Shown: positions 1 through 9,198 of the stretch, piece after piece
Layout: each line of letters begins with the position of its first letter
Position numbering within the stretch: the first letter of the stretch is position 1
Assembly (NCBI RefSeq): GCF_004343585.1
Contig: NZ_SLYW01000001.1
Span: 496,001 to 560,000 of the forward strand
DNA length: 64,000 nt
Direction of reading: 5' to 3'
Source of the DNA: Neorhizobium sp. JUb45
GTDB lineage: Bacteria; Pseudomonadota; Alphaproteobacteria; Rhizobiales; Rhizobiaceae
Notes under the pieces: generated by a model
Told to the model about the DNA's origin: nothing
The model's database searches: none
What the model saw: the letters and a program-made list of their open reading frames with translations, nothing else
Made by a program: the position numbers and the translations under genes

Positions 1-381
1 ACGGCGTTTGCCGACGAAGACGCGCGGCTCTGTCTGCCCGCCATTCTCGACAGGGAAACCATCGTTTTTCGTGAATACAGGCTCGATGCCGAGCTGATTT
101 CCATGGGCTTCGGCACCTTTGGCCCGGCCGAACACGAAGCGGTTCTGCAGCCCGATATCATGCTGGTGCCGCTTGCCGCTTTTGACACTTTTGGCAACCG
201 GATCGGCTACGGCGGCGGTTATTACGACCGCGCCATTCACCAAATGCGCGAAAAAGGCGGAAATCCGCGGCTGATCGGCATTGCATTCGACTGCCAGGAA
301 GTGGCATCAGTGCCTGCAGAACCTCACGACATCAGACTGGACGCGATCCTGACGGAAAGCGGCTACCGGACCTTCGCCTGA
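1..381 (+). CDS. 5-formyltetrahydrofolate cyclo-ligase (3' part)
   Basis: The reading frame is open from the first base of the window, so the gene is cut at its 5' end; about 126 C-terminal residues remain. They carry the family hallmark near the C-terminus, PLAAFDTFGNRIGYGGGYYD, the glycine-rich loop that binds the ATP phosphates. The enzyme converts 5-formyl-THF to 5,10-methenyl-THF using ATP. It lies 46 bp upstream of a YmdB-type phosphodiesterase on the same strand, a pairing common in Rhizobiales, so the two are probably cotranscribed. Confidence 0.93.
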   Translation, partial: TAFADEDARLCLPAILDRETIVFREYRLDAELISMGFGTFGPAEHEAVLQPDIMLVPLAAFDTFGNRIGYGGGYYDRAIHQMREKGGNPRLIGIAFDCQEVASVPAEPHDIRLDAILTESGYRTFA

Positions 382-427
382 GGCGGACCCGGTACGTTTT
401 GTCCTTGCAGGCACAGATTGGATTAGC

Positions 428-1252
428 ATGCGCCTTTTGTTTCTCGGTGACATGGTGGGCAAGACCGGACGCACGACCGTCTGGGACAAGCTGCCCGGCC
501 TCGTCTCCGACCTGAAGCTCGATTTTGTCATCGTCAACGGCGAGAATGCCGCCGGCGGTTTCGGCATTACCGAAGACATCTTTCTGGAAACCATCAATGC
601 CGGCGCCGACGTGGTGACGACAGGCAACCATGTCTGGGACCAGAAGGAGGCCGTCAGCTTCTCCGGCCGCCACGACCAGTTTTTGCGCCCGGCCAACTAT
701 CCCGCGGGAACGCCCGGCAAGGGTTCCGGCGTATTTTACGCCCGCAACGGCGCGCGCGTTCTCGTCGCCAACATCATGGGCCGCGTGTTCATGCACCCGG
801 AACTCGACGACCCCTTCAAGTCTGCCGAGGCGATCCTCGAAGCCGCACCGCTGAAGGATCAGGTCGACGTCATCGTTTTCGATTTCCATGCGGAAGCCAC
901 CAGCGAAAAGCAGTGCTTTGGCCATTTCGTCGATGGCCGCGCCTCGTTTGTCGTCGGCACCCACACACATGTGCCGACCGCCGACTACCAGATCCTGAAC
1001 GGCGGCACGGCCTATATGTCGGATGCCGGCATGTGTGGCGATTACGATTCCTCGCTCGGCATGGAAAAGGAAGAGCCGCTCAACCGCTTCATTTCGAAAA
1101 TGCCAAAGGGCCGTTTCGAGGCGGCATCGGGTCCGGCAACGATCTGCGGTGTCGGCGTCGAGATTTCCGATGCGACGGGACTGGCGGAAAAGATCGAGCC
1201 CTTGCGCATCGGGCCGCGGCTTGCGGAAAATATTCCGAGCTTCTGGCGGTAG
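428..1252 (+). CDS. YmdB-family metallophosphoesterase (TIGR00282)
   Basis: A 274-residue protein with the complete motif set of the YmdB family: GDMVGKTGR at the N-terminus, NGENAAGGFG, GNHVWDQKE, DFHAEATSEK and GTHTHVPTAD. These supply the ligands of a dinuclear metal site. Characterised members are cytosolic and hydrolyse 2',3'-cyclic nucleotides (cAMP phosphodiesterase in Bacillus). Length is normal for the family. It follows the folate cyclo-ligase gene and is followed by a palindromic repeat that may act as transcription terminator. Substrate specificity cannot be read from the sequence. Confidence 0.93.
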   Translation: MRLLFLGDMVGKTGRTTVWDKLPGLVSDLKLDFVIVNGENAAGGFGITEDIFLETINAGADVVTTGNHVWDQKEAVSFSGRHDQFLRPANYPAGTPGKGSGVFYARNGARVLVANIMGRVFMHPELDDPFKSAEAILEAAPLKDQVDVIVFDFHAEATSEKQCFGHFVDGRASFVVGTHTHVPTADYQILNGGTAYMSDAGMCGDYDSSLGMEKEEPLNRFISKMPKGRFEAASGPATICGVGVEISDATGLAEKIEPLRIGPRLAENIPSFWR

Positions 1253-1263
1253 TTTTCTTCGCA

Positions 1264-1382
1264 TGCGTCATCCCGGCCTTGTGCCGGGATCCAGCAGTCG
1301 TGCGTCTGCGCGACAAAAGACCTCTTTCAGCCCAAAGACTTGGGCTGGCTGGATTCCTGTGACAAGCACAGGAATGACGGTG
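1264..1382. repeat. Intergenic palindromic repeat (CGTCATCCCGG family)
   Basis: Left arm starts CGTCATCCCGGCCTTGTGCC and continues GGGATCCAG; the right arm ends CTGGATTCCTGTGACAAGCA then CAGGAATGACG. The ends are complementary and each arm also folds on itself. It is one of four related intergenic elements in this window (also near 5153, 17142 and 36589). Confidence 0.75.
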
Positions 1383-1506
1383 GAATTTTTCTGCTCGCCG
1401 CACCTTTCCTATCTCCATCCCCCAACAATTCACCCCTTGGCACCTGTCGCGTGACCGTCATACTGGGCATGTATCGGATTCGGCTCCCTCAGACGGAATT
1501 CCCGCC

Positions 1507-2535
1507 ATGCCTCCCATCATCCACGCCGACGGCGCGACAAAATGGTTTGCGCAGAAAGTGCCGCAGTCCGGGCTTGCCGGCGCATTTCGCAATTTCCTTT
1601 CCCCCGTCACCCGCGATGTGAAGGCGGTGGATGGCATTTCCTTTGCCATTCAGGCGGGCGAGGCGGTCGGTTATCTCGGCCCCAATGGTGCCGGCAAATC
1701 CACCATGATCAAGATGCTGACCGGCGTGCTGGTGCCGACCGCCGGCTCCGTCAGCGTGCTTGGCCGCGTGCCGCATGTGGAGCGTATTGCCAATGCCCGC
1801 GATATCGGTGTGGTGTTCGGGCAGCGCAGTCAGCTGTGGTGGGACCTGCCGTTGTTCGAAAGCTTCGAACTGCACCGGCGCATCTACCGCGTGGAAAAAG
1901 CGCGGTTCGACCAAGTGCGGGCCGAACTGATCGAGATGCTGCAGATCGGCCCTTTTCTGGAGCGGCCGGTGCGGCAGTTGAGCCTTGGCCAGCGCATGCG
2001 CGGCGAAATCGCCATGACGCTGCTGCATGAGCCCAAAATCCTGTTTCTCGACGAGCCGACGATCGGCCTCGATGTCGTTGCCAAGGATGTGGTGCGCAAG
2101 CTGCTTGCCCGCATCAACCGGGAGCGTGGCACGACCATCATCCTCACCACCCATGACCTGCGCGACATCGAGGAAATCTGCCCGCGGCTGATCATGGTCG
2201 ATGACGGAAAACTGTTGTTCGACGGGCCGCTTGCCAACCTCAACGCCACCTTTGGTGCCCGCAAAAAACTGACGCTGGAATTTGCGACGGAACCGGGAAC
2301 GGTCACACTCGCGGGTGCCGAACCTGCCGGCGGTGAGGGCGTGATCCGCACGTTTCTGCTGGCGGATGGAAAACGTTCGCTGGTGGAGATCATCACCGCA
2401 CTGAAATCCGATGCCGAACTGGTGGATGTGCATCTGCACGAGCCGGATATCGAGGAGGTTATCCGCACCTATTACCAGTCGCGCGAGGCGGTTTCGTTGC
2501 CCGTGCCGTCGCTAGCGGCAAAACGAGTGGGGTAG
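1507..2535 (+). CDS. ABC-2 type transporter, ATP-binding protein (COG4586-like)
   Basis: A 342-residue ATPase. Walker A is GPNGAGKST (about residues 58-66), the signature is a variant LSLGQ, and Walker B is ILFLDEPTIGLD followed by the H-loop TTHD. The stretch FGQRSQLWWDLP after the Q-loop is typical of the COG4586 subfamily, whose members pair with two ABC-2 permeases of the COG4587 and COG3694 types. Exactly such permeases follow (gap of 4 bp, then 3 bp), so the three form one operon and one exporter. The transported substrate is unknown; no binding protein is present, which fits export. Confidence 0.92.
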   Translation: MPPIIHADGATKWFAQKVPQSGLAGAFRNFLSPVTRDVKAVDGISFAIQAGEAVGYLGPNGAGKSTMIKMLTGVLVPTAGSVSVLGRVPHVERIANARDIGVVFGQRSQLWWDLPLFESFELHRRIYRVEKARFDQVRAELIEMLQIGPFLERPVRQLSLGQRMRGEIAMTLLHEPKILFLDEPTIGLDVVAKDVVRKLLARINRERGTTIILTTHDLRDIEEICPRLIMVDDGKLLFDGPLANLNATFGARKKLTLEFATEPGTVTLAGAEPAGGEGVIRTFLLADGKRSLVEIITALKSDAELVDVHLHEPDIEEVIRTYYQSREAVSLPVPSLAAKRVG

Positions 2536-2539
2536 GGCG

Positions 2540-3328
2540 ATGTTTTTGGCACTTGCATCCGCTGGTTTTCGCATCGAATCGAGTTTTCGTGCGCAGTTCT
2601 GGTTCAAGCTGCTGAGCGGCGTCTTGAACGTTGTTGCCCGCGTGTCGATCTGGCAATCGGTGTTTTTGCATGGCGCGGGTTCGACCGATATCAGCCTGCC
2701 GCAGATGGTGACCTATGCCATTCTGGGCGCGACGATCTTTTCCACCTGGGATGCCACGCAGATCCTGCGCGAGATCGGTGCCGATATCCGCAGCGGCAAT
2801 GTCGTCAGTCACCTGATGCGCCCATACAGCTATCCCGTCTCGCTGTTTGCCCGCCAGCTTGGCGTGCGTGCCCACGACATGCTGATACTCGGCCTGCCGG
2901 TGGCCGTCGTCATGGGCTGCGTCTACGGGTTTCAGCCGCCGGCCAGCGTCGGCCATGCGGCGTTGTTCCTGCTGGCGCTGATGCTGTCGCTGTTTCTGCT
3001 GTTCAGCCTGTCCATTGCCGTGTCGATGATCGGCTTCTGGGTGATGGACATGCTGGCGCTGGAATGGTTCATGCGCGGCACGCTGGCGCTGTTTTCCGGC
3101 GGGCTGGTGCCCTTGTGGTTTTATCCCGACATCATCGCTGAAGCCGTGCTTTACCTGCCCTTCGCCTGGATCACCTTTTATCCGCTGGCCATCTATCTCG
3201 GCCAGCTCGATCTTGCGGCGGCGGCGCTGCAGCTTGTTTACGGTGTTGGCTGGGCGGCCGTTCTGGCGGCGCTGGTGGCTGTGATGTGGCGTGCCGCCTG
3301 CCGCCGCATGGTCGTGCAGGGAGGGTAA
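2540..3328 (+). CDS. ABC-2 family permease (COG4587-like)
   Basis: A 262-residue integral membrane protein with about six hydrophobic helices and no signal peptide. It begins 4 bp after the ATPase stop codon and ends 3 bp before the second permease, so translation is probably coupled. COG4587 proteins form the membrane channel with a COG3694 partner and the COG4586 ATPase upstream. The N-terminal stretch (FRAQFWFKLLSG) resembles the amphipathic entry helix of this family. Substrate unknown. Confidence 0.88.
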   Translation: MFLALASAGFRIESSFRAQFWFKLLSGVLNVVARVSIWQSVFLHGAGSTDISLPQMVTYAILGATIFSTWDATQILREIGADIRSGNVVSHLMRPYSYPVSLFARQLGVRAHDMLILGLPVAVVMGCVYGFQPPASVGHAALFLLALMLSLFLLFSLSIAVSMIGFWVMDMLALEWFMRGTLALFSGGLVPLWFYPDIIAEAVLYLPFAWITFYPLAIYLGQLDLAAAALQLVYGVGWAAVLAALVAVMWRAACRRMVVQGG

Positions 3329-3331
3329 GCC

Positions 3332-4132
3332 ATGCGCCACAGCCTGTCGCTTTATCTGTATCTCATCCGCCTGCAGGTGCGCACCCGCCTGCAATATCGC
3401 GCCAATCTCCTGATCGGCTGGGTGGCGCAGGCATTCGGTTATGCCAGCGCTTACGGCGCGATCTGGATCGTTGCCAGCCGTTTCGAGCGGCTCGGCGGCT
3501 GGGTGTGGCCGGAAATCGCCCTCATGCTCGGTTTTCATGTTCTGGGATATGCGCTCGGTGCGCTGTTCACCTTCGTGCAGCTGCGCCGCATGGAGGAGCT
3601 GGTGCGGCTCGGCACCTATGACACGCTGCTGGTGCGGCCGGTCAGCCCCTGGGCCTTTCTGGTGTTTTCCGGCATCAATATCGAATATGGCGGTCACATC
3701 GCGCTCGGCATCGGCATGATCGTCTGGGCGCTGCCGCAGCTTGGCATCGACTGGACTCTGCTGACTGTGCTGCAATTTGCCGCCAGCCTGATCAGTGCCG
3801 CGTTGCTGACGGCGTCTGTGGTGACGACCATTGGCGCCATGGCGCTGGTGCTGACCCGATCGCGTTACCTGTTCGGCCTCTATTTCGACTTTTGGGAACT
3901 GTCGCGCTATCCGCTGACCATCTTTGCGTTGCCGTTGCAATTCGTGCTGCTGTCGATCATGCCACTGGGTTACATGGCCTACGTTCCGGTCGCAGCACTT
4001 CTCGGCAAACCGGTGCCGCTGATCGGCGATGCCGCGCCTTATGCCGCCGTGCTTGCCGGCCCGGTCCTGGTCGTGGTCGCCATGCTGGTCTGGCAGGCCT
4101 GCCAGCGGCGTTATCAGGGCGCGGGCGGCTGA
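3332..4132 (+). CDS. ABC-2 family permease (COG3694-like)
   Basis: A 266-residue polytopic membrane protein and second permease of the upstream exporter. It starts with a short amphipathic segment (YLYLIRLQVRTRLQYRANLL) followed by about six membrane helices, the layout of the COG3694 family. Spacing to the previous gene is 3 bp. It is the last gene of the operon; the next gene has its own upstream spacing of 130 bp and a signal peptide. Confidence 0.88.
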   Translation: MRHSLSLYLYLIRLQVRTRLQYRANLLIGWVAQAFGYASAYGAIWIVASRFERLGGWVWPEIALMLGFHVLGYALGALFTFVQLRRMEELVRLGTYDTLLVRPVSPWAFLVFSGINIEYGGHIALGIGMIVWALPQLGIDWTLLTVLQFAASLISAALLTASVVTTIGAMALVLTRSRYLFGLYFDFWELSRYPLTIFALPLQFVLLSIMPLGYMAYVPVAALLGKPVPLIGDAAPYAAVLAGPVLVVVAMLVWQACQRRYQGAGG

Positions 4133-4261
4133 CCGCACCGCGGCAATGACTAAATCGTGACGATCAACCCGTCATAACCGGCTGGACCGGTCGTCACGCT
4201 TCCCGCATCTTTCCCGCATGGACGGGCCGTCGGTAACGGCATGAACCGGGCGGGGAGTGGC

Positions 4262-5140
4262 ATGATGCTGCGGACAGTCGCATTCGTTTCTTCCATCTTG
4301 GCCGGCGTGCTGACTTCGGCCGTGTCGGCATCGGCGCAATCGCCCGGTTCGGGCGAGGGGTTGCCGGTCAGCCAGTGCCAGGCGATCGCGCAAGCGGTTC
4401 CCGGCGCCACTTACGCAAATTTCACGCCTTCTTTGCCTCTGCCCGTCTGGAAGGCGCAGGCGAAAACCACGCTGAGCATGGCGGACAAGGAGCAGGTGAA
4501 AATCACCTTTGTCGGCCATTCCACCTATTTTATCGAAACGCCCGGCGGCATCGGCATCGCAACCGATTACAGCGGCGTCTACAAGCCCTATCGCCTGCCG
4601 GACGTGATCACCATGAACCGGGCGCATTCCACTCACTATACGCTGACACCCGATCCCGGCATAAAACATGTGCTGCCCGGCTGGAGCGATGTGCCCGGTG
4701 AAAAGGCGCAGCACAATGTCATGGTCGGCGACGCCTATATTCGCAATGTCGCCTCCGATATCCGCAACTGGGGCGGCGGCATCGAGGAAAACGGCAATTC
4801 CATCTTCATCTTCGAAGTGGCGGGACTGTGCATCGGCCATCTCGGCCATCTGCATTTCGAGCTCAACGAGCAGCAATATACGCAGATCGGTAGGCTCGAT
4901 ATTCTGATGGTGCCGGTGGATGGCGGGCTGACCATGGGCGCCGACAGCATGAGCCGGGTGGTGCAAAGGTTACGCTCGTCGCTGATCCTGCCGATGCACC
5001 GTTTTGGCCCGCCGCTGGAGGCGTTTCTCTCCATGTTCGACCAGAAATTCGATATCGCCTATGCCAAGGACGATGTGATTTCGGTGTCAATGCGGAGTTT
5101 GCCGAAAAAGCCGACGATTTTGGTGCCGAAGGGGTTGTAG
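4262..5140 (+). CDS. MBL-fold (UlaG-like) exported protein with altered metal motif
   Basis: A 292-residue protein with an N-terminal signal peptide (MMLRTVAFVSS to about SASAQ). I chose the ATG at 4262 because GGGGAG lies 4 nt upstream; an in-frame ATG at 4241 lacks a site. Similarity to UlaG-type metallo-beta-lactamase-fold proteins is seen in VGHSTYFIETPGG near the N-terminus and in LILPMHRFGPP near the C-terminus. The expected HxHxDH metal motif appears as RAHSTH, so the first His and the Asp seem replaced, and the later 'GDxGH' reads GHLGHLH. It may bind metal differently or be non-catalytic. Function unknown. Confidence 0.7.
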   Translation: MMLRTVAFVSSILAGVLTSAVSASAQSPGSGEGLPVSQCQAIAQAVPGATYANFTPSLPLPVWKAQAKTTLSMADKEQVKITFVGHSTYFIETPGGIGIATDYSGVYKPYRLPDVITMNRAHSTHYTLTPDPGIKHVLPGWSDVPGEKAQHNVMVGDAYIRNVASDIRNWGGGIEENGNSIFIFEVAGLCIGHLGHLHFELNEQQYTQIGRLDILMVPVDGGLTMGADSMSRVVQRLRSSLILPMHRFGPPLEAFLSMFDQKFDIAYAKDDVISVSMRSLPKKPTILVPKGL

Positions 5141-5152
5141 AACCTCTCCGTC

Positions 5153-5193
5153 GTCATCCTCACCCTCGGGTTAAACCCGAGGGTGAGGATGAC
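5153..5193. terminator. Perfect 20-bp inverted repeat between convergent genes
   Basis: GTCATCCTCACCCTCGGGTT is followed by one base and then its exact reverse complement. It sits between the MBL-fold gene and the convergent PNPOx-like gene and could terminate both. Its ends (GTCATCCTC / GAGGATGAC) match the other palindromic repeats of this window, so it is probably a short member of that family. Confidence 0.65.
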
Positions 5194-5272
5194 AAAGGCG
5201 GGGGCAATACCCATAAAAGAAGCCGCGAATTTTCACTCGCGGCTCCAGTCATTCGGTGATCAAACCGCAGTT

Positions 5273-5776
5273 TTACGCAAACGCCAGATGCTGCTTCACA
5301 CCCACTTCCGGCATCTTTTCATCCGAATAATTCGCCTTGGCGATTTCCCAGCCGAATTTCAGCTTGCTGTCGGTGGATGCCCAGATGTCGGCATCGTCCA
5401 CATGCATGGCGATCATCGTCAGTTTCGGATCGGCCTTGCCATCCTCGTACCAGGCGGCGGTGACGCTGCTCCAGTATTCCTCGATCTTGGCCGGATCGGC
5501 GCGCAGATCCAGTGTGCCGCCGAGGCTGGCATGGTAATCGTGGTTCTTGCCGACCACGCAGAAATAACCGCGGGTGCCGGGTTTGATCGACTGGGCCAGA
5601 TCCGTATCGGTCTTGGTGAAAAACCAGATCGTGTTGGTTTTCGGGTCCGCATGCGGCGCCATCGGCTGCATGTGGCCATGTGCGCCTTCGATGCCCAGCA
5701 TGCCGGCATGGATCTCGGCGATCTCGTCCCAGAGCTGGCGGGCGGGGGCTTCGCGTGCTTCGGTCAGGCTTGCCAT
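5273..5776 (-). CDS. Pyridoxamine 5'-phosphate oxidase-like general stress protein
   Basis: A 167-residue protein of the FMN-binding split-barrel fold resembling the COG3871 general stress proteins. Typical segments are the N-terminal LWDEIAEIHAGMLG, the flavin-site region HGHMQPMAPHAD, and FFTKTDTDLAQSI. Start chosen at 5776 (MASLTEARE), with AAGGAG 7 nt upstream; two in-frame upstream ATGs overlap that ribosome-binding site. A GGAAC-N16-CGTT general-stress promoter lies about 40 bp upstream on the same strand, which agrees with the family name. It probably binds FMN or F420; the physiological substrate is unknown. Confidence 0.87.
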   Translation of the reverse strand: MASLTEAREAPARQLWDEIAEIHAGMLGIEGAHGHMQPMAPHADPKTNTIWFFTKTDTDLAQSIKPGTRGYFCVVGKNHDYHASLGGTLDLRADPAKIEEYWSSVTAAWYEDGKADPKLTMIAMHVDDADIWASTDSKLKFGWEIAKANYSDEKMPEVGVKQHLAFA

Positions 5777-5814
5777 GAACATTCTCCTTCTCGTCATTCG
5801 GGCTCGGTGCAGAA

Positions 5815-5839
5815 AACGGCGGGGGCTGTGCTTTGTTCC
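5815..5839 (-). promoter_or_regulatory. EcfG/RpoE2-type general-stress promoter
   Basis: Read on the minus strand: GGAAC (5839-5835), a 16-nt spacer, then CGTT (5818-5815). This matches the alphaproteobacterial general-stress sigma factor consensus exactly and faces the PNPOx-like gene. Confidence 0.75.
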
Positions 5840-5937
5840 GAGCGGATCTGCGAGAAGGCAACGGCCGCACCCTCTTGAACAGCACAGCCATCGAAACTAT
5901 AAGGCGGCCATTCCATTACAAATGATGCAGGGGTGCC

Positions 5938-6684
5938 ATGGCTGGCCATTCACAGTTCAAGAACATCATGCACCGCAAGGGCAAGCAGGACGGTATCCGT
6001 TCAAAGATGTTCTCCAAGCTCGCGCGCGAAATCACGGTTGCGGCAAAGACGGGTCTGCCTGACCCGACCATGAACGCAGCGCTGCGCCTTGCCGTGCAGA
6101 ACGCCAAGGCACAGTCGATGCCGAAGGACAATATCGACCGCGCCATCAAGAAGGCTTCGGGCGCAGACGCCGAGACCTATGACGCGATCCGTTACGAAGG
6201 TTACGGCCCGGGCGGTACGGCGGTCATCGTCGAAGCGCTGACCGACAACCGCAACCGCACCGCATCGAGCGTGCGTTCGACCTTCTCCAAGGCCGGCGGC
6301 GCACTCGGCGAAACCGGTTCGGTGTCCTTCTCCTTCGATCACGTCGGCGAAATCACCTACAAGGCTTCCGTCGGCGATGCGGACAAGGTCATGGAAGCGG
6401 CGATCGAAGCCGGTGCCGATGACGTCGTTTCCGATGAAGACGGCCACACCATCTATTGCGGTTTCGAGGACATGAACGAAGTGTCCAAGGCGCTGGAAGC
6501 GGTGCTCGGCGAAGCCGAAACCGTAAAGGCCATCTGGAAGGCGCAGACGCCGATCGAAGTCGATGAGGAAAGGGCGCGCTCGATCATGAAGCTGATCGAC
6601 ACGCTCGAAGACGATGACGACGTGCAGGCCGTCTATTCCAACTTCGAAGTGTCCGACGAAGTGATGGCCAAGCTTTCGGCCTGA
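5938..6684 (+). CDS. yebC: YebC/PmpR-family transcriptional regulator / translation factor
   Basis: A 248-residue protein, full length for the family. It starts with the characteristic [18 protein letters not shown] and contains [20 protein letters not shown] and the [12 protein letters not shown] region. YebC proteins are cytosolic; members have been described as transcriptional regulators and more recently as factors that relieve ribosome stalling. Proximity to ruvCAB is the usual arrangement in alphaproteobacteria, though here the two are convergent. A strong hairpin terminator follows at 6711. Confidence 0.96.
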   Translation: MAGHSQFKNIMHRKGKQDGIRSKMFSKLAREITVAAKTGLPDPTMNAALRLAVQNAKAQSMPKDNIDRAIKKASGADAETYDAIRYEGYGPGGTAVIVEALTDNRNRTASSVRSTFSKAGGALGETGSVSFSFDHVGEITYKASVGDADKVMEAAIEAGADDVVSDEDGHTIYCGFEDMNEVSKALEAVLGEAETVKAIWKAQTPIEVDEERARSIMKLIDTLEDDDDVQAVYSNFEVSDEVMAKLSA

Positions 6685-6710
6685 TCTTTCTGGTTGATTG
6701 AGATTGCGAG

Positions 6711-6735
6711 CGGGGCCGGAAGGCCCCGTTTTGCG
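6711..6735 (+). terminator. Rho-independent terminator of yebC
   Basis: Stem CGGGGCC, loop GGAA, stem GGCCCCG, followed by TTTTGCGTTT. It is positioned 27 bp after the yebC stop codon. Confidence 0.85.
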
Positions 6736-6743
6736 TTTGGGCT

Positions 6744-7256
6744 TTACCCCTTCACATCCAGATCGCCATCGCGCCAGACCACATGGCGCGGTGATGTCGG
6801 CAGGGTCTCGATCTCGTCGGCGATGAAATAGGGCGGGATATCGAGCGCCTTCAGTGCCTCTGTCGTTGCCGGCACCCATTTGAACTCGAGTTCATGCGTA
6901 TCGACGATGCGGTGGACGATGTCCGTCGGATGAAAGGGAAAGCTCTCCGGCAATTCCATGCGGTAATAGAAGCCGAGTTCGTGCCAGTCCTTGTCCTCGT
7001 AATGGAAGAAATTTTCCACTACCCAGAGAAGCGGGCCGATCTGCGCCGTCACGCCAAGCTCTTCCACCATTTCCCGCGCCAACGTCTCTTGCGATGTTTC
7101 GCCCATTTCGGCGCGGCCACCCGGAAAGGTCCAGAAGGTTTCGTGCACGGCGCGATGGACCAGAACATGATCGTTGCGAAAGGCGAGGCCGGCGATGCGC
7201 ATCTGGAAGAGGCGTCCCGGTTTGAACTTTTTGCGGATGCGCAGGTCCTGCGGCAT
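6744..7256 (-). CDS. NUDIX hydrolase
   Basis: A 170-residue protein with an intact Nudix box, GGRAEMGETSQETLAREMVE followed by ELG, matching GX5EX7REUXEEXGU. The glutamates bind the Mg2+ needed to cleave a nucleoside diphosphate linked to another moiety. It begins 3 bp after the upstream phosphoesterase stop codon, so it is the last gene of the ruvC-to-NUDIX run on the minus strand. The substrate cannot be inferred; a role in nucleotide-pool cleaning would fit its position after DNA-repair genes. Confidence 0.9.
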   Translation of the reverse strand: MPQDLRIRKKFKPGRLFQMRIAGLAFRNDHVLVHRAVHETFWTFPGGRAEMGETSQETLAREMVEELGVTAQIGPLLWVVENFFHYEDKDWHELGFYYRMELPESFPFHPTDIVHRIVDTHELEFKWVPATTEALKALDIPPYFIADEIETLPTSPRHVVWRDGDLDVKG

Positions 7257-7259
7257 GGA

Positions 7260-8150
7260 TTACCCCAATTCTATGACATTTATTTCTGGGCGCGAACCGA
7301 TCCGGATTGGTAATACGGAACAGCCCAGCCCGCGTGAGACAATCAGGTCGCGCCCGAATTCGCGATAGTGTCCGGCGGGATATCGACGTGAGCCGGCGGA
7401 AGCCGCCACAGGCCGCCAGCCAAAAATGTTGATCTGGCCGCCATGGGTGTGGCCTGACAGCACGAGGCCAATGTTTTTGCTCGCGTCGTCCATCTGCGTA
7501 AAAATATCCGGCTCGTGCGCCATCAAGATGGCAGGGGCGGTGTCGGTAATCTGCGACACGGTTTTCGGCAGATCGTCCAGCCCGGCAAGCCGTCTGCCGC
7601 GCAGTGCCATCTGGTCGCCAAGGCCGGCCAGCCAGAACGGTTTGCCATCCTTCTCCAGCCTTGCGGCTTGATTGACATAGGTGGCGATGCCGACGCTTTT
7701 CAGCGCTTCATGCGCAAGACTCGGCCCCTGCGGATACTGTTGAAAGGTGTCGTCATGCCAATAGTCATGATTGCCCAGAATCGCATGGACACCGAGCGGC
7801 GCCTTAAGCGTGGCCAGCGCAGATGCCCATTCTGCCGGCGCGACGTGGTCGGTCACCATATCGGTGGCGGCAACATAATCTCCCAGAAGCAGGATGATAT
7901 CTGCATCAAGCCCGTTGGCCGTAGCGCATATCTGCCTGATCCGGTCGATGGTCATCCACGGATTGCAGGCGTGAACATCCGCAAGTGCCACGATGCGCAA
8001 TTTCAGGCCGGGCGTCCAGCCATTCGGCCTTAAAGCATGGCGGGTTATTCGCTGTTGCGCCATGACCTCGACAAAGGGATAGGCGACCAATGCCAGAAGG
8101 CCGGCCGCGGCGGTCAAGGCGCCTTTGATCAGGGTTCGCCTTGTCAGCAT
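7260..8150 (-). CDS. Tat-exported YkuE-like metallophosphoesterase
   Basis: A 296-residue protein with a twin-arginine signal (TRRTLIKG followed by a hydrophobic stretch) and a calcineurin-like catalytic domain. Metal-binding motifs in order are DVHACN, GDYV, GNHDYWHD and GHTHGGQ. Bacillus YkuE has the same layout and is Tat-linked, so a location at the outer face of the inner membrane is likely. It starts 7 bp after ruvB and ends 3 bp before the NUDIX gene, which places it in the ruv transcription unit. Confidence 0.88.
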   Translation of the reverse strand: MLTRRTLIKGALTAAAGLLALVAYPFVEVMAQQRITRHALRPNGWTPGLKLRIVALADVHACNPWMTIDRIRQICATANGLDADIILLLGDYVAATDMVTDHVAPAEWASALATLKAPLGVHAILGNHDYWHDDTFQQYPQGPSLAHEALKSVGIATYVNQAARLEKDGKPFWLAGLGDQMALRGRRLAGLDDLPKTVSQITDTAPAILMAHEPDIFTQMDDASKNIGLVLSGHTHGGQINIFGWRPVAASAGSRRYPAGHYREFGRDLIVSRGLGCSVLPIRIGSRPEINVIELG

Positions 8151-8157
8151 GCGGGGA

Positions 8158-9198
8158 TCACTCGTCTTCCAGGCTCATGCGAAACTGTGCGGCTTCCAGA
8201 TCTTTTGGCGGCTGCAATCCTAAATGTTTCCAGGCGTTAGCCGTCAGCACGCGGCCGCGCGGGGTGCGCTGGATAAAACCCTGCTGGATCATGTAGGGCT
8301 CGATAATATCCTCGATCGCGTCGCGTGGTTCGGAAAGGCCGGCGGCGATCGTCTCGATGCCGACCGGGCCGCCGGCAAAGTTGACGGCGATCATGTTGAG
8401 GTAACGTTTGTCGAGCTGGTCGAAACCCATATTGTCGACGTTGAGCCTTGTCAGCGCCTCGTCGGCGATTTCACGGGTGACGGCTTCGGCGCGGGCTACT
8501 TCGGCGAAATCGCGCACGCGGCGCAAAAGGCGGCCGGCGATACGCGGTGTACCACGGGCGCGACGGGCGATTTCGCGGGCACCGTCATCGGTCATGCCAA
8601 GGCCCATCAGCCGGGCGCCACGGCGCACGATGCCTTCCAGTTCCTCGACCGTGTAAAAGGCGAGGCGGACAGGAATGCCAAAGCGGTCTCGCAGCGGCGT
8701 GGTCAGCAGGCCGAGGCGGGTGGTGGCGGCGACGAGCGTGAATTTTGAAAGGTCGATTTTCACCGAGCGCGCGGCCGGGCCTTCACCGATGATCAGGTCG
8801 AGCTGAAAATCCTCCATGGCGGGATAGAGGATTTCCTCGACGGCCGGGTTGAGACGGTGGATTTCGTCGATGAACAGAACGTCGCGTTCTTCGAGATTGG
8901 TCAGAAGGGCGGCAAGGTCACCGGCCTTGGCGATGACCGGGCCGGAGGTGGAGCGGAAATTGACGCCGAGTTCCTTGGCCATGATCTGTGCCAGCGTGGT
9001 CTTGCCGAGACCCGGAGGCCCGACGAACAGGACGTGATCGAGCGCCTCGCCACGGTTTTTTGCCGCTTCGATAAAAATCTTCAGGTTGGCGCGGGCTTCG
9101 GCCTGACCGGTGAATTCGTCCAGCGACTGCGGGCGCAGCGCGGTGTCGAGATCTTCGCCCCGTTTCTCCGGCGTGATGAGGCGGGTTTCGTCTGTCAT
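8158..9198 (-). CDS. ruvB: Holliday junction branch-migration ATPase RuvB
   Basis: A 346-residue AAA+ motor, full length. It begins with [20 protein letters not shown], has Walker [12 protein letters not shown], Walker [16 protein letters not shown], and the C-terminal winged helix ending in [10 protein letters not shown]. RuvB hexamers drive branch migration on RuvA-bound Holliday junctions. The ATG overlaps the stop codon of the upstream vapC (ATGA), so translation appears coupled to a toxin gene rather than directly to ruvA. Confidence 0.98.
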   Translation of the reverse strand: MTDETRLITPEKRGEDLDTALRPQSLDEFTGQAEARANLKIFIEAAKNRGEALDHVLFVGPPGLGKTTLAQIMAKELGVNFRSTSGPVIAKAGDLAALLTNLEERDVLFIDEIHRLNPAVEEILYPAMEDFQLDLIIGEGPAARSVKIDLSKFTLVAATTRLGLLTTPLRDRFGIPVRLAFYTVEELEGIVRRGARLMGLGMTDDGAREIARRARGTPRIAGRLLRRVRDFAEVARAEAVTREIADEALTRLNVDNMGFDQLDKRYLNMIAVNFAGGPVGIETIAAGLSEPRDAIEDIIEPYMIQQGFIQRTPRGRVLTANAWKHLGLQPPKDLEAAQFRMSLEDE

